Source: an uncultured Bacteroides sp.
GTDB lineage: Bacteria > Bacteroidota > Bacteroidia > Bacteroidales > Bacteroidaceae
Direction of reading: 5' to 3'
Length of the DNA: 49,863 nucleotides
Assembly: GCF_910585845.1 (NCBI RefSeq)
Contig: NZ_CAJUHF010000023.1
Location: 1-49,863 of the forward strand
Part shown: piece by piece, positions 17,072 to 24,913 of the stretch
How the letters are laid out: every line of letters starts with the position of its first letter
Position numbering within the stretch: the stretch's first letter is position 1
Notes under the pieces: model-generated
The model's input: only the letters and a program-made list of their open reading frames with translations
What the model was told of the DNA's origin: nothing
The model's database searches: none
Translations under genes and position numbers: made by a program

Positions 17072-18319
17072 ATGGCAATAATTAAACCGTTTAAGGGCAT
17101 ACGTCCTCCACAGGACCTGGTGGAACAAGTTGCATCCCGCCCTTATGATGTCTTAAATTCCGCAGAGGCACGTGCAGAGGCGGAAGGTAACGAGAAATCC
17201 CTCTATCATATCATTAAGCCGGAGATTGATTTCCCTGTCGGTACGGATGAACATGACGAGCGTGTTTATCAGAAAGCAGCCGAGAACTTCCAAATGTTCC
17301 AGGACAAGGGATGGCTGGTTCAGGATGATAAAGAGAACTATTATGTGTATGCGCAGACCATGAATGGGAAGACACAGTATGGTCTGGTAGTCGGAGCATA
17401 CGTTCCCGACTATATGAACGGCGTTATCAAAAAACACGAGCTGACCCGTCGCGATAAGGAAGAAGACCGCATGAAACATGTCCGTGTGAACAATGCCAAT
17501 ATCGAACCGGTATTCTTTGCTTATCCGGATAATGCCGTGTTGGATGCTGTCATTTCCCGTTATACTTCCGAGAAGCCGGTATATGACTTTATCGCTCCTG
17601 GCGATGGTTTCGGACATACGTTCTGGATTATCGATAAGCAGGAAGATATAGATGTCATCACTAAAGAATTTGCCAAGATGCCTGCTCTTTACATTGCCGA
17701 CGGACACCATCGTAGTGCCGCTGCCGCTTTGGTAGGAGCTGAAAAGGCTCAGCAGAATCCCAATCATACGGGTGATGAAGAATACAACTATTTCATGGCA
17801 GTTTGTTTCCCTGCCAACCAATTGACTATTATCGACTATAACCGTGTTGTCAAAGATCTGAATGGCCTGACACCGGAAGAGTTTCTGGCAGCCGTCAGCA
17901 AGAACTTCACGGTTGAAGAGAAGGGTGAGGACATTTATAAGCCTTTCGGTTTGCATAACTTCTCCCTCTATCTGGATGGGAAGTGGTATAGTCTGACAGC
18001 CAAACCGGGTACATATAACGATAATGATCCGATTGGTGTATTGGATGTTACTATTTCTTCCAATCTTATTTTGGATGAAATACTCGGCATTAAAGACCTT
18101 CGTTCTGACAAGCGTATTGATTTTGTTGGAGGTATTCGTGGCTTGGGCGAGTTGAAGAAGAGGGTAGATAGTGGAGAGATGAAAGTGGCTCTGGCTCTTT
18201 ATCCGGTCAGCATGAAACAGTTGATGGATATCGCAGATACGGGCAATATTATGCCTCCCAAGACAACGTGGTTTGAGCCTAAATTGCGTTCAGGCCTTAT
18301 CATTCATAAGTTAGTGTAA
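17072..18319 (+). CDS. DUF1015 family protein
   Basis: The 415-residue protein belongs to DUF1015, recognised by the start MAIIKPFKGIRPPQDLVEQV, the block ASRPYDVLNSAEARAEA and the acidic/histidine motif IADGHHRSAAA near residue 210. The biochemical function is not established to my knowledge. It directly follows serC and serA (23 nt gap) and probably shares their transcript, which suggests a role in serine metabolism, perhaps the missing phosphatase or a related step; no phosphoserine phosphatase gene is in the window. ATG 17072 is used, not the earlier ATG at 17015 inside serA. Confidence 0.85.
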   Translation: MAIIKPFKGIRPPQDLVEQVASRPYDVLNSAEARAEAEGNEKSLYHIIKPEIDFPVGTDEHDERVYQKAAENFQMFQDKGWLVQDDKENYYVYAQTMNGKTQYGLVVGAYVPDYMNGVIKKHELTRRDKEEDRMKHVRVNNANIEPVFFAYPDNAVLDAVISRYTSEKPVYDFIAPGDGFGHTFWIIDKQEDIDVITKEFAKMPALYIADGHHRSAAAALVGAEKAQQNPNHTGDEEYNYFMAVCFPANQLTIIDYNRVVKDLNGLTPEEFLAAVSKNFTVEEKGEDIYKPFGLHNFSLYLDGKWYSLTAKPGTYNDNDPIGVLDVTISSNLILDEILGIKDLRSDKRIDFVGGIRGLGELKKRVDSGEMKVALALYPVSMKQLMDIADTGNIMPPKTTWFEPKLRSGLIIHKLV

Positions 18320-18379
18320 GACTATTCCCCATAATAAAAAAAGGAGTGCGTCAGAATCTTCAGAGACCAATCGTGAATT

Positions 18380-18415
18380 GCATCCCTAAAGTTGAGTACA
18401 GAACTTTAGGGATGC
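18380..18415 (+). other. Perfect 14-bp hairpin before a small gene
   Basis: GCATCCCTAAAGTT and AACTTTAGGGATGC pair perfectly around an 8-nt loop. It ends 10 nt before the ATG of the 38-residue frame at 18426 and has no T run on either strand, so it is not a typical terminator. It could be a 5' RNA structure or the end of the DUF1015 transcript. Confidence 0.7.
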
Positions 18416-18425
18416 AGCACAAAAG

Positions 18426-18542
18426 ATGAGAGGAAAATGGAAGATTTTCTTTTTCGGCCTTGAAATTGGGATGTTTGTTGTTAGGTATGGGATTGGGCTG
18501 ATCACGGCCTTTATTGCGGAATTGAAGCTTAGCAAGAAATAA
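18426..18542 (+). CDS. Possible 38-aa single-span membrane peptide
   Basis: ATG 18426 opens a 38-residue frame beginning MRGKWKIFFFGLEIG and ending AELKLSKK. It has basic residues at both ends and a central hydrophobic stretch long enough to cross the membrane once. It is bracketed by a perfect hairpin just upstream and a good terminator at 18580-18607, which argues for a discrete transcript. I do not recognise the family; it may be a small membrane protein or a toxin-like peptide. Confidence 0.4.
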   Translation: MRGKWKIFFFGLEIGMFVVRYGIGLITAFIAELKLSKK

Positions 18543-18579
18543 TAGCTTGAGCACAGTAAATTCTTTAGTTACTAAGAGA

Positions 18580-18607
18580 AAGTTGTCAGTTACTGGCAAC
18601 TTTTTTT
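18580..18607 (+). terminator. Rho-independent terminator
   Basis: AAGTTGTCA and TGGCAACTT form a 9-bp stem (one G-T pair) around GTTAC, followed by six T. Confidence 0.8.
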
Positions 18608-18676
18608 CGTAATGGAGAACATTAAAGATATCCTGCGTGTTACTCTTTTAGTAAATAACCTAAACCGAATAAGATT

Positions 18677-18853
18677 ATGGATAAGAAAGAAGAAGAAAAG
18701 GCTCTCGAAACGAAGAGTAAGATGCAGAAGAATATCGAAGGCAGACTGCCTGGGCGACAATTGGGATTATATACCAAAATCGATAAGAAGGAAGTACGTA
18801 ATATGGTTTCCGAGATAAATCCGGATAAGAATAGCTTGGATAGCCGAGGATAA
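18677..18853 (+). CDS. Small charged protein (58 aa)
   Basis: This frame begins MDKKEEEKALETKSKMQKN, continues with IEGRLPGRQLGLYTKIDKKE and ends SEINPDKNSLDSRG. It is highly charged, soluble in appearance and without cysteines. The coherent composition, the ATG start and a dedicated terminator 28 nt after the stop support a real gene. The longer frame at 18612-18818, in another phase, looks like a shadow of it. Function is unknown to me. Confidence 0.6.
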   Translation: MDKKEEEKALETKSKMQKNIEGRLPGRQLGLYTKIDKKEVRNMVSEINPDKNSLDSRG

Positions 18854-18880
18854 CTTCGCTTTTTATCATGGTAGCAAGAA

Positions 18881-18920
18881 AGAGTTGTCACGTATCGTCG
18901 TTGACAGCTCTTTTTGTTTT
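18881..18920 (+). terminator. Rho-independent terminator
   Basis: AGAGTTGTCA pairs with TGACAGCTCT (one G-T) around an 11-nt loop, followed by TTTTGTTTT. Its T run overlaps the -33 of the next promoter. Confidence 0.8.
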
Positions 18921-18944
18921 ATATTACTCTTTTTGCTAACTTTG
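18913..18944 (+). promoter_or_regulatory. Promoter of the dehydrogenase-like gene
   Basis: TTTG at 18913-18916 and TAACTTTG at 18937-18944 are 20 nt apart, matching the Bacteroides sigma consensus. The start codon is 23 nt downstream. Confidence 0.7.
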
Positions 18945-18966
18945 CCGTTATTAAAATAGGATAGAT

Positions 18967-19851
18967 ATGTTTCGTAAACTTGTAGCAATAGAACCTGTCA
19001 GCTTGATACCTTCGGCAGAGAAAGAACTACGCTTGTATGCCAATGAAGTAGTGATGTATCCCGATGTGCCGGCAGGAGATGAGGAAATTGTAACCCGTAT
19101 CGGAGATGCCGATGCCGTGCTCTTGAGTTATACTTCCCAGATCAACCGTTCGGTATTGGAGAGATGTACGGATGTGAAGTATATCGGAATGTGTTGTTCG
19201 CTGTACTCTCCCGAAAGCGCCAATGTAGATATCCGTTATGCCAACGAACGGGGAATCGTCGTGACGGGTATCCGTGATTATGGTGATGAAGGAGTGGTGG
19301 AATATGTGGTCAGCGAATTGGTGCGCTGCTTACATGGATTTGAACAGCAACCGTGGGATGGAATGGCGCGTGAGATTACCGGATTGAAGGTAGGCGTTGT
19401 CGGATTGGGTAAATCCGGAGGTATGATTGCGGATGCTTTGAAGTTCTTTGGGGCAGATATCGTTTACTTTGCCCGTAGCGAGAAGCCGGAAGCGGCAGCT
19501 AAAGGATATCGTTTCCTTCCGTTGGATATGCTTCTTGCCCAAAGTGAGGTAGTCTTCTGCTGCCTTAATAAGAACACGGTCCTGCTGCATGAGGCAGAGT
19601 TCGGGCAACTTGGAAATAAGAAGATTCTTTTCAATACGGGATTATCTCCGGCATGGGACGAACAGGCATTTGTCAAATGGCTGGAGGGTGATAATCTTTG
19701 CTTCTGTGATACGGTGGGAACTTTGGGAGGCGAACATCTTCTGAGCCAGCCCCATGTCCGCTGCATGCAAGTATCGACAGGCCGCACCCGTCAGGCGTTT
19801 GACCGCCTGAGCGAAAAGGTGCTTGCCAATATAAAGGAGTATCTCCGTTGA
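18967..19851 (+). CDS. D-2-hydroxyacid dehydrogenase-like NAD-binding protein, atypical active site
   Basis: The 294-residue protein has the fold of D-isomer-specific 2-hydroxyacid dehydrogenases, with a nucleotide-binding loop GVVGLGKSGGMIADAL near residue 145 and the typical helix before it. The segment that normally reads NTARG (substrate/catalytic arginine) is NTGLSPAWDE, so that arginine is missing. A histidine remains in SQPHVRCMQVSTGRT. It may be a redox sensor, a dehydrogenase with an altered substrate, or catalytically dead. It is convergent with the aspartate-dehydrogenase-like gene only 5 nt away and is not in the serA operon. Confidence 0.75.
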   Translation: MFRKLVAIEPVSLIPSAEKELRLYANEVVMYPDVPAGDEEIVTRIGDADAVLLSYTSQINRSVLERCTDVKYIGMCCSLYSPESANVDIRYANERGIVVTGIRDYGDEGVVEYVVSELVRCLHGFEQQPWDGMAREITGLKVGVVGLGKSGGMIADALKFFGADIVYFARSEKPEAAAKGYRFLPLDMLLAQSEVVFCCLNKNTVLLHEAEFGQLGNKKILFNTGLSPAWDEQAFVKWLEGDNLCFCDTVGTLGGEHLLSQPHVRCMQVSTGRTRQAFDRLSEKVLANIKEYLR

Positions 19852-19856
19852 CCGGA

Positions 19857-20648
19857 TCAGGAGAATACGATCGGTGACGTGATATTGAGCAGGGTGTTCA
19901 CGACAGACCACCCTGCTATTTCAGCAGTGGCACTGTACACGTCGATGACGGCATGAACCTGATCATTCTTTATCTCCACTCTTTGCGTGTCTCCTACGAA
20001 TCCGGGGGTGGACTGCATAGACATCTGCATATTTTCAGGACCTACGGAAGCCAGTGAGGCGGCAACCGCTACATTGACTTTGGTGGGGAACATGGCAATG
20101 GCTTCGGTGGCATTGCCGGAGAAAACTATGCGCTGTTCGGTTTGCAGCGCCTCATCATATACGGCAGTCCCTTTCAGGGCATTGGGACCTTTTTCGTTGA
20201 AGAATTTGGCGGTCGCATTGCCCATCAGCGAGGCGGTGCGTAGCACGTCAAATCCGCCGGTGGCTCCGGAGACGATATACACGCGTGTACCGTTAGCCTT
20301 GGCTGTCTCGGTCACTTCCTGACGGAAGGCGGTGTCTGCCAGTGCGCCTATGGACAGGGTGACGATGGAAGTCCCGTTCTTCAGAGCGGGTAGGGCAAGC
20401 TCTTTCATGGCGGCAGGGGAGGCTGCTTCTACTAAATAGTCAGGTTTCAGAGCCAATAAATCTTCTATGGTTCCGCAAGCCATGCAGGCTTTTCCATGCT
20501 GTTGCATTTTGGCAACAATGCGTTCTGCTTTTTCGGTAGTGCGAGAGTATACGCCCACCAAATCATATTCCGGCAATATGCCATTGACAACTGCGTCCGA
20601 AACTATTCCGGCAAGTCGTCCACATCCGACAATAACTAATTTTTTCAT
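19857..20648 (-). CDS. Aspartate dehydrogenase-like protein (DUF108 / NadX type)
   Basis: The 263-residue protein starts with a Rossmann motif MKKLVIVGCGRLAGIVSDAV and has the DUF108 aspartate dehydrogenase segments VEAASPAAMKELA, LSIGALAD, VSGATGGFDVLR and FPTKVNVAVAASLASVG. Enzymes of this family oxidise L-aspartate to iminoaspartate, which can feed NAD synthesis. Some homologues act on other amino acids, so the substrate is uncertain. It lies downstream of glycerate kinase on the same strand with 125 nt between them, including a repeat array. Confidence 0.8.
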   Translation of the reverse strand: MKKLVIVGCGRLAGIVSDAVVNGILPEYDLVGVYSRTTEKAERIVAKMQQHGKACMACGTIEDLLALKPDYLVEAASPAAMKELALPALKNGTSIVTLSIGALADTAFRQEVTETAKANGTRVYIVSGATGGFDVLRTASLMGNATAKFFNEKGPNALKGTAVYDEALQTEQRIVFSGNATEAIAMFPTKVNVAVAASLASVGPENMQMSMQSTPGFVGDTQRVEIKNDQVHAVIDVYSATAEIAGWSVVNTLLNITSPIVFS

Positions 20649-20749
20649 GCGGCAAAGATACTCCTTATTCGCATAATTCCCAAATAGAGGCGTTAGCTCT
20701 GTGTGCCTCTCTTAACGGGGTAGCGTAGGAAAGAGCTCTTTCGGCATTG

Positions 20750-20818
20750 AGTGACGCGCATATCTCTCCGACATTAATATGCATATCTCTCTGACATTGA
20801 CGCGCATATCTCTCCGAC
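20750..20818 (-). repeat. Tandem array, three 23-bp units overlapping the glycerate kinase 3' end
   Basis: On the plus strand the units are 20750-20772, 20773-20795 and 20796-20818, each with GCATATCTCTCYGACATT. The last coding residues of glycerate kinase (GEICASMSERYAY) and its stop codon lie in units 2 and 3, so the gene's C-terminus was produced by the repeat. Confidence 0.85.
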
Positions 20819-21922
20819 TGTCCGCCGGATGTTGGCGTATGCAAATCCCGGCTGCATGGCTTGGGTCAGTGGCACATTCGGGGCGTTAATGGAGAATACT
20901 CCTTGAAATCCGGCTTTATGCAGTTCGTCAGGGTCCTCTATCCTGCCGGCGAGTAAGATTACCGGAATGTTTTGCTTTCGGGCTTCCCGGAGTATGCCGG
21001 AAGGTACTTTTCCCATCAATGTCTGTCGGTCCGCCTTGCCCTCGCCGGTGATTATCAGATCGGCATCCGCTATCTTCCTGCCGAAGTCAAGCACATCCAA
21101 CATCAACTGTATACCCGGTGTCAACTCTGCATTCAGAAAAGCCAGTAGGCTACCGCCCATACCGCCTGCCGCACCGGCTCCGGGGCAATTGGATATATCT
21201 TTCCCTGTTGTGCGGAGAATGACGTCTGCAAAGTTTCTCATGCCCGTATCCAATGCTTCCACCATTTTCCGGTCTGCTCCTTTCTGAGGGGCAAAGACGT
21301 ATGCGGCACCATCGGGACCGTAAAACGGATTCTGCACATCGCAGGCAATCGTAAATCGGGATGCAGGCAAACCCGGATGGGCGAAGTCCGTATCAATGGA
21401 GGTTACTTGCAGCAAGGCGCTTCCATTGCCGGCTTCTAACACTCTTCCTTCTTTATCCCTGAAACGGAAACCTAATGCCTGTAGCATTCCTAAGCCTGCA
21501 TCGTTGGTTGCACTGCCGCCAATGCCGATGATGAAGTTGCGGCAACCACGTTCCAATGCATCTCGAATCAGTTCTCCCGTCCCGTAGGAAGTTGTTATCA
21601 TGGGATTCCTTTTTTCCGGCGGCACCAGAGGCAGGCCGCTGATGCTTGCCATTTCTATACAGGCGGTTTTCCCGTCTCCCGAAATGGCATAGTATGTATT
21701 GTGGTTTTTGAGAAGCGGGTCGTGGGCAATGATGTGGATTTTCTGACTTCCGGTCGCTGCCGCCAGTGCCTCTAACATGCCTTCGCCCCCATCGGCTATA
21801 GGCAAACACTGCACTTCACATTCCGGATATCTGCTGCGGACTCCTTCGGCAGCGGCTTTTTCTGCTTCTGCCGAAGATAAGCATCCTTTAAAGGAATCGA
21901 TGGCGATGACTACTTTTTTCAT
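20774..21922 (-). CDS. Glycerate kinase (GarK/GlxK type)
   Basis: The 382-residue product starts MKKVVIAIDSFKGCLSSAEA and contains the family blocks CLPIADGGEGMLEALA, IGIGGSATNDAGLGMLQALG, CDVQNPFYGPDGAA, GAAGGMGGSLLAFL and ITGEGKADRQTLMGKVPSG. These enzymes phosphorylate D-glycerate to 2-phosphoglycerate (most members of this family). The open frame extends upstream to 22426, but that part is a degraded efflux-protein remnant and filler, so ATG 21922 is the start. The C-terminal 13 residues are encoded by the 23-bp repeat. Confidence 0.92.
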   Translation of the reverse strand: MKKVVIAIDSFKGCLSSAEAEKAAAEGVRSRYPECEVQCLPIADGGEGMLEALAAATGSQKIHIIAHDPLLKNHNTYYAISGDGKTACIEMASISGLPLVPPEKRNPMITTSYGTGELIRDALERGCRNFIIGIGGSATNDAGLGMLQALGFRFRDKEGRVLEAGNGSALLQVTSIDTDFAHPGLPASRFTIACDVQNPFYGPDGAAYVFAPQKGADRKMVEALDTGMRNFADVILRTTGKDISNCPGAGAAGGMGGSLLAFLNAELTPGIQLMLDVLDFGRKIADADLIITGEGKADRQTLMGKVPSGILREARKQNIPVILLAGRIEDPDELHKAGFQGVFSINAPNVPLTQAMQPGFAYANIRRTVGEICASMSERYAY

Positions 21923-22036
21923 TTGCTTTAGACGGTTCGTTTCGGGCAAAGTTATCCAATTTCTTCCGGTTATGCAAGAACATCTCTTTGTTGGGTATTG
22001 CCGATGACTGGGTACATCATAACAGAACCCCGTCAT

Positions 22037-22192
22037 ATTTCCCAGGTTGAGTATCGCGCCGCCGCCATTGTTTGTCCAGCCCAGTATGCCGGAGAGCGTC
22101 AGGCTCGGATAGAATGCCGCGCGACTGGAGCGGGCTATCAGGGTTTGCAGGTGGGCATCGGTGAAAAGCTTGCGCCAAGCCGGGGCGGCTAT
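22037..22192 (-). pseudogene. Outer-membrane efflux protein (TolC/NodT type), remnant with internal deletion
   Basis: The conceptual translation contains PAWRKLFTDAHLQTLI, typical of the N-terminal region of RND-type outer-membrane factors (WRxLFtDpxLqxLI). It is joined directly to RAAFYPSLTLSGILGWTNNG, a segment that normally lies about 60-80 residues further on. The intervening helices are missing and the homology stops at GNM. The frame is fused, without a stop, to the glycerate kinase frame. No pump genes are nearby, so this is a decayed leftover. Confidence 0.65.
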
Positions 22193-22240
22193 GGATGATG
22201 TTGTCCCTCGATCGGAGAACGAAAATACCAATTTGTCGGT

Positions 22241-22272
22241 ATTGCGTGAGCCTTGTCTATCAAGTAATTTTG
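22241..22272 (+). promoter_or_regulatory. Candidate promoter of the siderophore-type operon
   Basis: TAATTTTG at 22265-22272 (exact -7 match) with ATTG at 22241-22244 as -33, spaced 20 nt. The leader to the receptor ATG would be about 170 nt and includes a terminator-like hairpin. Confidence 0.5.
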
Positions 22273-22345
22273 CACCCGTTAAACATAAAGGAGTCGGTTC
22301 CTGATGGAATACTGACTTTTGGCAAAATACAAAACAAACAACGCG

Positions 22346-22398
22346 CAGTGTCCTATCACGTAAGTCCAGTTGGCTTTTATGTTGGGACACTGTTTTTT
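22346..22398 (+). terminator. Terminator-like hairpin in the leader
   Basis: CAGTGTCC (22346-22353) pairs with GGACACTG (22385-22392) and is followed by TTTTTT. It lies between the candidate promoter and the receptor start. It could be an attenuator, or the terminator of an older transcript; no known riboswitch consensus was recognised. Confidence 0.5.
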
Positions 22399-22448
22399 GT
22401 GCCGATAACCAATGAAGTAACATCACATAATATAACTATTATATAACT

Positions 22449-24821
22449 ATGATTGGAAGAAAGAAGATAATATTGACCGTCTGTCTGTTCGTGCTCTGCT
22501 TCACGACATGGGCACAAGGACAGAATCCGCCCTCTTTGTCAGGCCGGATTGTATCAAAAGAAAAAGAAGAAGTTTCGTATGCTACCGTTCTGCTGAAAGG
22601 CACCTCCTACGGCTGTGCCACCAACGAGCAGGGCATGTACTACCTGCACGCTCCGGCAGGGAAGTATACACTGGTTGTTTCTGCTATCGGCTATGACGCC
22701 GTGGAGAAACCTGTTACGCTGACAGCCGAACGGCAGAAGATGAACATTGTCCTGACTGCCTCGCAGGTGCAGCTGGACGAAGTGGTGGTGATGGCTACCG
22801 GCGTAGGTCGGGTGAAGCGTTCGCCCTTTAATACCGTAGCAGTGGACACACGCGAGATGCAGAACACCACTAAGAGCCTGAGCGATGCCTTGGCAAAAGC
22901 TCCGGGACTGAAGTTGCGCGAGTCGGGCGGTGTAGGCTCCGACATGTCGCTCATGCTCGACGGATTCAGCGGCAAGCACGTCAAGGTGTTCATCGACGGT
23001 GTGCCGCAGGAGGGAGTAGGGCAGTCGTTCGGGCTGAACAACATCCCCGTCAACTTCGCCAACCGCATCGAGGTCTATAAAGGCGTGGTGCCCGTAGGCT
23101 TCGGTACGGATGCCATCGGCGGAGTCATCAATGTGGTGACCGATAAACGGCGTAAAGGCTGGTTCTTGGATGCCTCCTATTCCTACGGCTCTTTCAATAC
23201 CCATAAGTCTTACGTCAACTTCGGCCAGACCTTCGGAAACGGACTGACGTATGAGATAAACGCTTTCCAGAACTACTCGGACAACGACTACCACGTAGAC
23301 TCTCCGGTAGAGGACTTCGAGACAGGCCGCATCGACCGTGACAAGAAGGTGCGCGTGAAGCGTTTCAACGATACCTACCACAACGAAGCCGTCATCGGCA
23401 AGATAGGCCTGACCAACAAGAGCTGGGCAGACCGCCTGATGCTGGGGCTGACCTATTCGCACATGTACAAGGAAGTGCAGACCGGTGTGCGCCAGGAAAT
23501 TGTCTACGGAGAGAAACACCGCCGCGGACACTCGCTGATGCCTTCGCTGGAATATGCCAAGCGCAACCTTCTGACCAAGGGGCTGGATGTAGTCCTCACC
23601 GCCAATTACAACGATGACGTCACCACGAACGTCGATACCGCCTCCTACAAGTACAACTGGCTCGGAGAGCGTGCCTTGCTCAACTCTCCCGGCGAGCAGA
23701 GCTACCAGTACCTGCGTGCCACGAACCACAACTGGAACGGCACGCTGACCGTGAACTACCGCCTCGGAAAGGCCCACCTTTTCACCTTCAACCACGTACT
23801 GACCGACTTCCGCCGTTCCAACACTTCGCTACTGACCCGTGAAGCCGTGACTGACCCCATCGACAAGCAAACCCGGAAGAACATCTCCGGCCTCTCTTAC
23901 CGCCTGATGCCTACAGAACATTGGAACTTCTCTCTCTTCGGAAAGTATTACGACCAGTATGTATCCGGTCCTGTAGCCACCACCGAAGCGATGGAGAACT
24001 ACGAACGCGCCTCGCGCAGCATCTCTTTCTGGGGCTACGGTGCTGCCGGAACCTACTTCATACTGCCCTCCCTGCAAGCCAAGCTCTCCTATGAGAAAGC
24101 CTGCCGGCTGCCTACCATCGAAGAGATGTTTGGTGACGAAGACCTTGAGATGGGCGACATCGGCATCAAGCCCGAGCGTAGCGACAACCTGAACTTCAAC
24201 CTGAGCTATGCGCAGACCTTCGGCAAGCACTCGGTCTATGTGGAGGGCGGCTTGGTCTATCGCAATACGAAGGACTACATCCAGCGCAACATCGCCTCCA
24301 TGAGCGGCGGTAAGTATGCGGCAACCTACATCAACTACGGCAGTGTGCTGACCAAAGGCTACAACCTTTCCGCCCGCTACAATTTTGCCCGTTGGATAGG
24401 CATCGGCGGCAACTTCACGAAGATGAACGTATGTGACAACATGAAGACCTCGCAGGGAAGTACATCGCCCAACGTCAACTACAAGGAACGGATATCCAAT
24501 CTGCCCTATTTGTTTGCCGATTCAGACGTCAACTTCTATTGGCACAATCTGGGCCGGAAGGGCAATGTACTAACTGTGACCTATGACAATCAGTATCTGC
24601 ACAGTTTCACCTACTACTCCGCCAACATCGGAGCCAATAAGGGAGACTATGTAGTGCCCGACCAGTTTGTCCACAACCTCACCCTCTCTTACAACTTCTC
24701 CAAAGGACGGTATAATCTCTCCTTCGAGTGCCGCAACTTTACCGACGAGAAGTTGTATGACAACTTCTCCCTCCAGAAAGCAGGACGGGCGTTCTATGGA
24801 AAGGTGAGGGTACACTTATAA
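22449..24821 (+). CDS. xusA: TonB-dependent outer-membrane receptor, XusA-like
   Basis: The 790-residue protein has a signal peptide (ending TTWAQG) and a carboxypeptidase-regulatory-like domain (LSGRIVSKEKEEVSYATVLL, residues ~30-110). A plug domain follows (VFIDGVP, IEVYKGVVPVGFGTDAIGGV), then a 22-strand-type barrel ending in a basic-hydrophobic strand (GKVRVHL). It imports a ligand across the outer membrane using TonB. It is followed by a DUF4374 lipoprotein and a PepSY membrane protein, the same order as the Bacteroides xenosiderophore system XusABC, so ferric siderophore uptake is the likely job. The name rests on architecture, not on alignment. Codons are visibly richer in G/C at third positions than in the nqr genes. 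Confidence 0.72.
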   Translation: MIGRKKIILTVCLFVLCFTTWAQGQNPPSLSGRIVSKEKEEVSYATVLLKGTSYGCATNEQGMYYLHAPAGKYTLVVSAIGYDAVEKPVTLTAERQKMNIVLTASQVQLDEVVVMATGVGRVKRSPFNTVAVDTREMQNTTKSLSDALAKAPGLKLRESGGVGSDMSLMLDGFSGKHVKVFIDGVPQEGVGQSFGLNNIPVNFANRIEVYKGVVPVGFGTDAIGGVINVVTDKRRKGWFLDASYSYGSFNTHKSYVNFGQTFGNGLTYEINAFQNYSDNDYHVDSPVEDFETGRIDRDKKVRVKRFNDTYHNEAVIGKIGLTNKSWADRLMLGLTYSHMYKEVQTGVRQEIVYGEKHRRGHSLMPSLEYAKRNLLTKGLDVVLTANYNDDVTTNVDTASYKYNWLGERALLNSPGEQSYQYLRATNHNWNGTLTVNYRLGKAHLFTFNHVLTDFRRSNTSLLTREAVTDPIDKQTRKNISGLSYRLMPTEHWNFSLFGKYYDQYVSGPVATTEAMENYERASRSISFWGYGAAGTYFILPSLQAKLSYEKACRLPTIEEMFGDEDLEMGDIGIKPERSDNLNFNLSYAQTFGKHSVYVEGGLVYRNTKDYIQRNIASMSGGKYAATYINYGSVLTKGYNLSARYNFARWIGIGGNFTKMNVCDNMKTSQGSTSPNVNYKERISNLPYLFADSDVNFYWHNLGRKGNVLTVTYDNQYLHSFTYYSANIGANKGDYVVPDQFVHNLTLSYNFSKGRYNLSFECRNFTDEKLYDNFSLQKAGRAFYGKVRVHL

Positions 24822-24840
24822 TTTCTCAACTCTTAAAGAA

Positions 24841-24907
24841 ATAACAATAATAGTAATAACAATAATAGTAATAACAATAATAGTAATAACAATAATAGTA
24901 ATAACAA
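24841..24907 (+). repeat. Tandem array of 15-bp units between receptor and lipoprotein genes
   Basis: ATAACAATAATAGTA occurs four times plus a partial unit, ending 6 nt before the ATG at 24914. It is A-rich and free of structure, and occupies the ribosome-loading region of the lipoprotein gene. Confidence 0.92.
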
Positions 24908-24913
24908 TTGATT

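Noticed and set aside
18612..18818. 68-codon Arg/Lys-rich frame
   Set aside because: Overlaps the better-composed 58-residue frame at 18677-18853 in another phase and ends without relation to the terminator.
21923..22426. N-terminal extension of glycerate kinase to 550 residues
   Set aside because: The family start MKKVVIAIDSFKG is at 21922; the extension is an efflux-protein remnant and filler, starting at a GTG.
22273..22448. Cobalamin or other known riboswitch in the leader of the receptor operon
   Set aside because: I could not find the conserved boxes of a known class; only a terminator-like hairpin is visible.
22554..23795. 413-codon minus-strand frame opposite the TonB receptor
   Set aside because: Antisense shadow; Val/His-rich with no recognisable domain, while the plus strand has clear receptor motifs.
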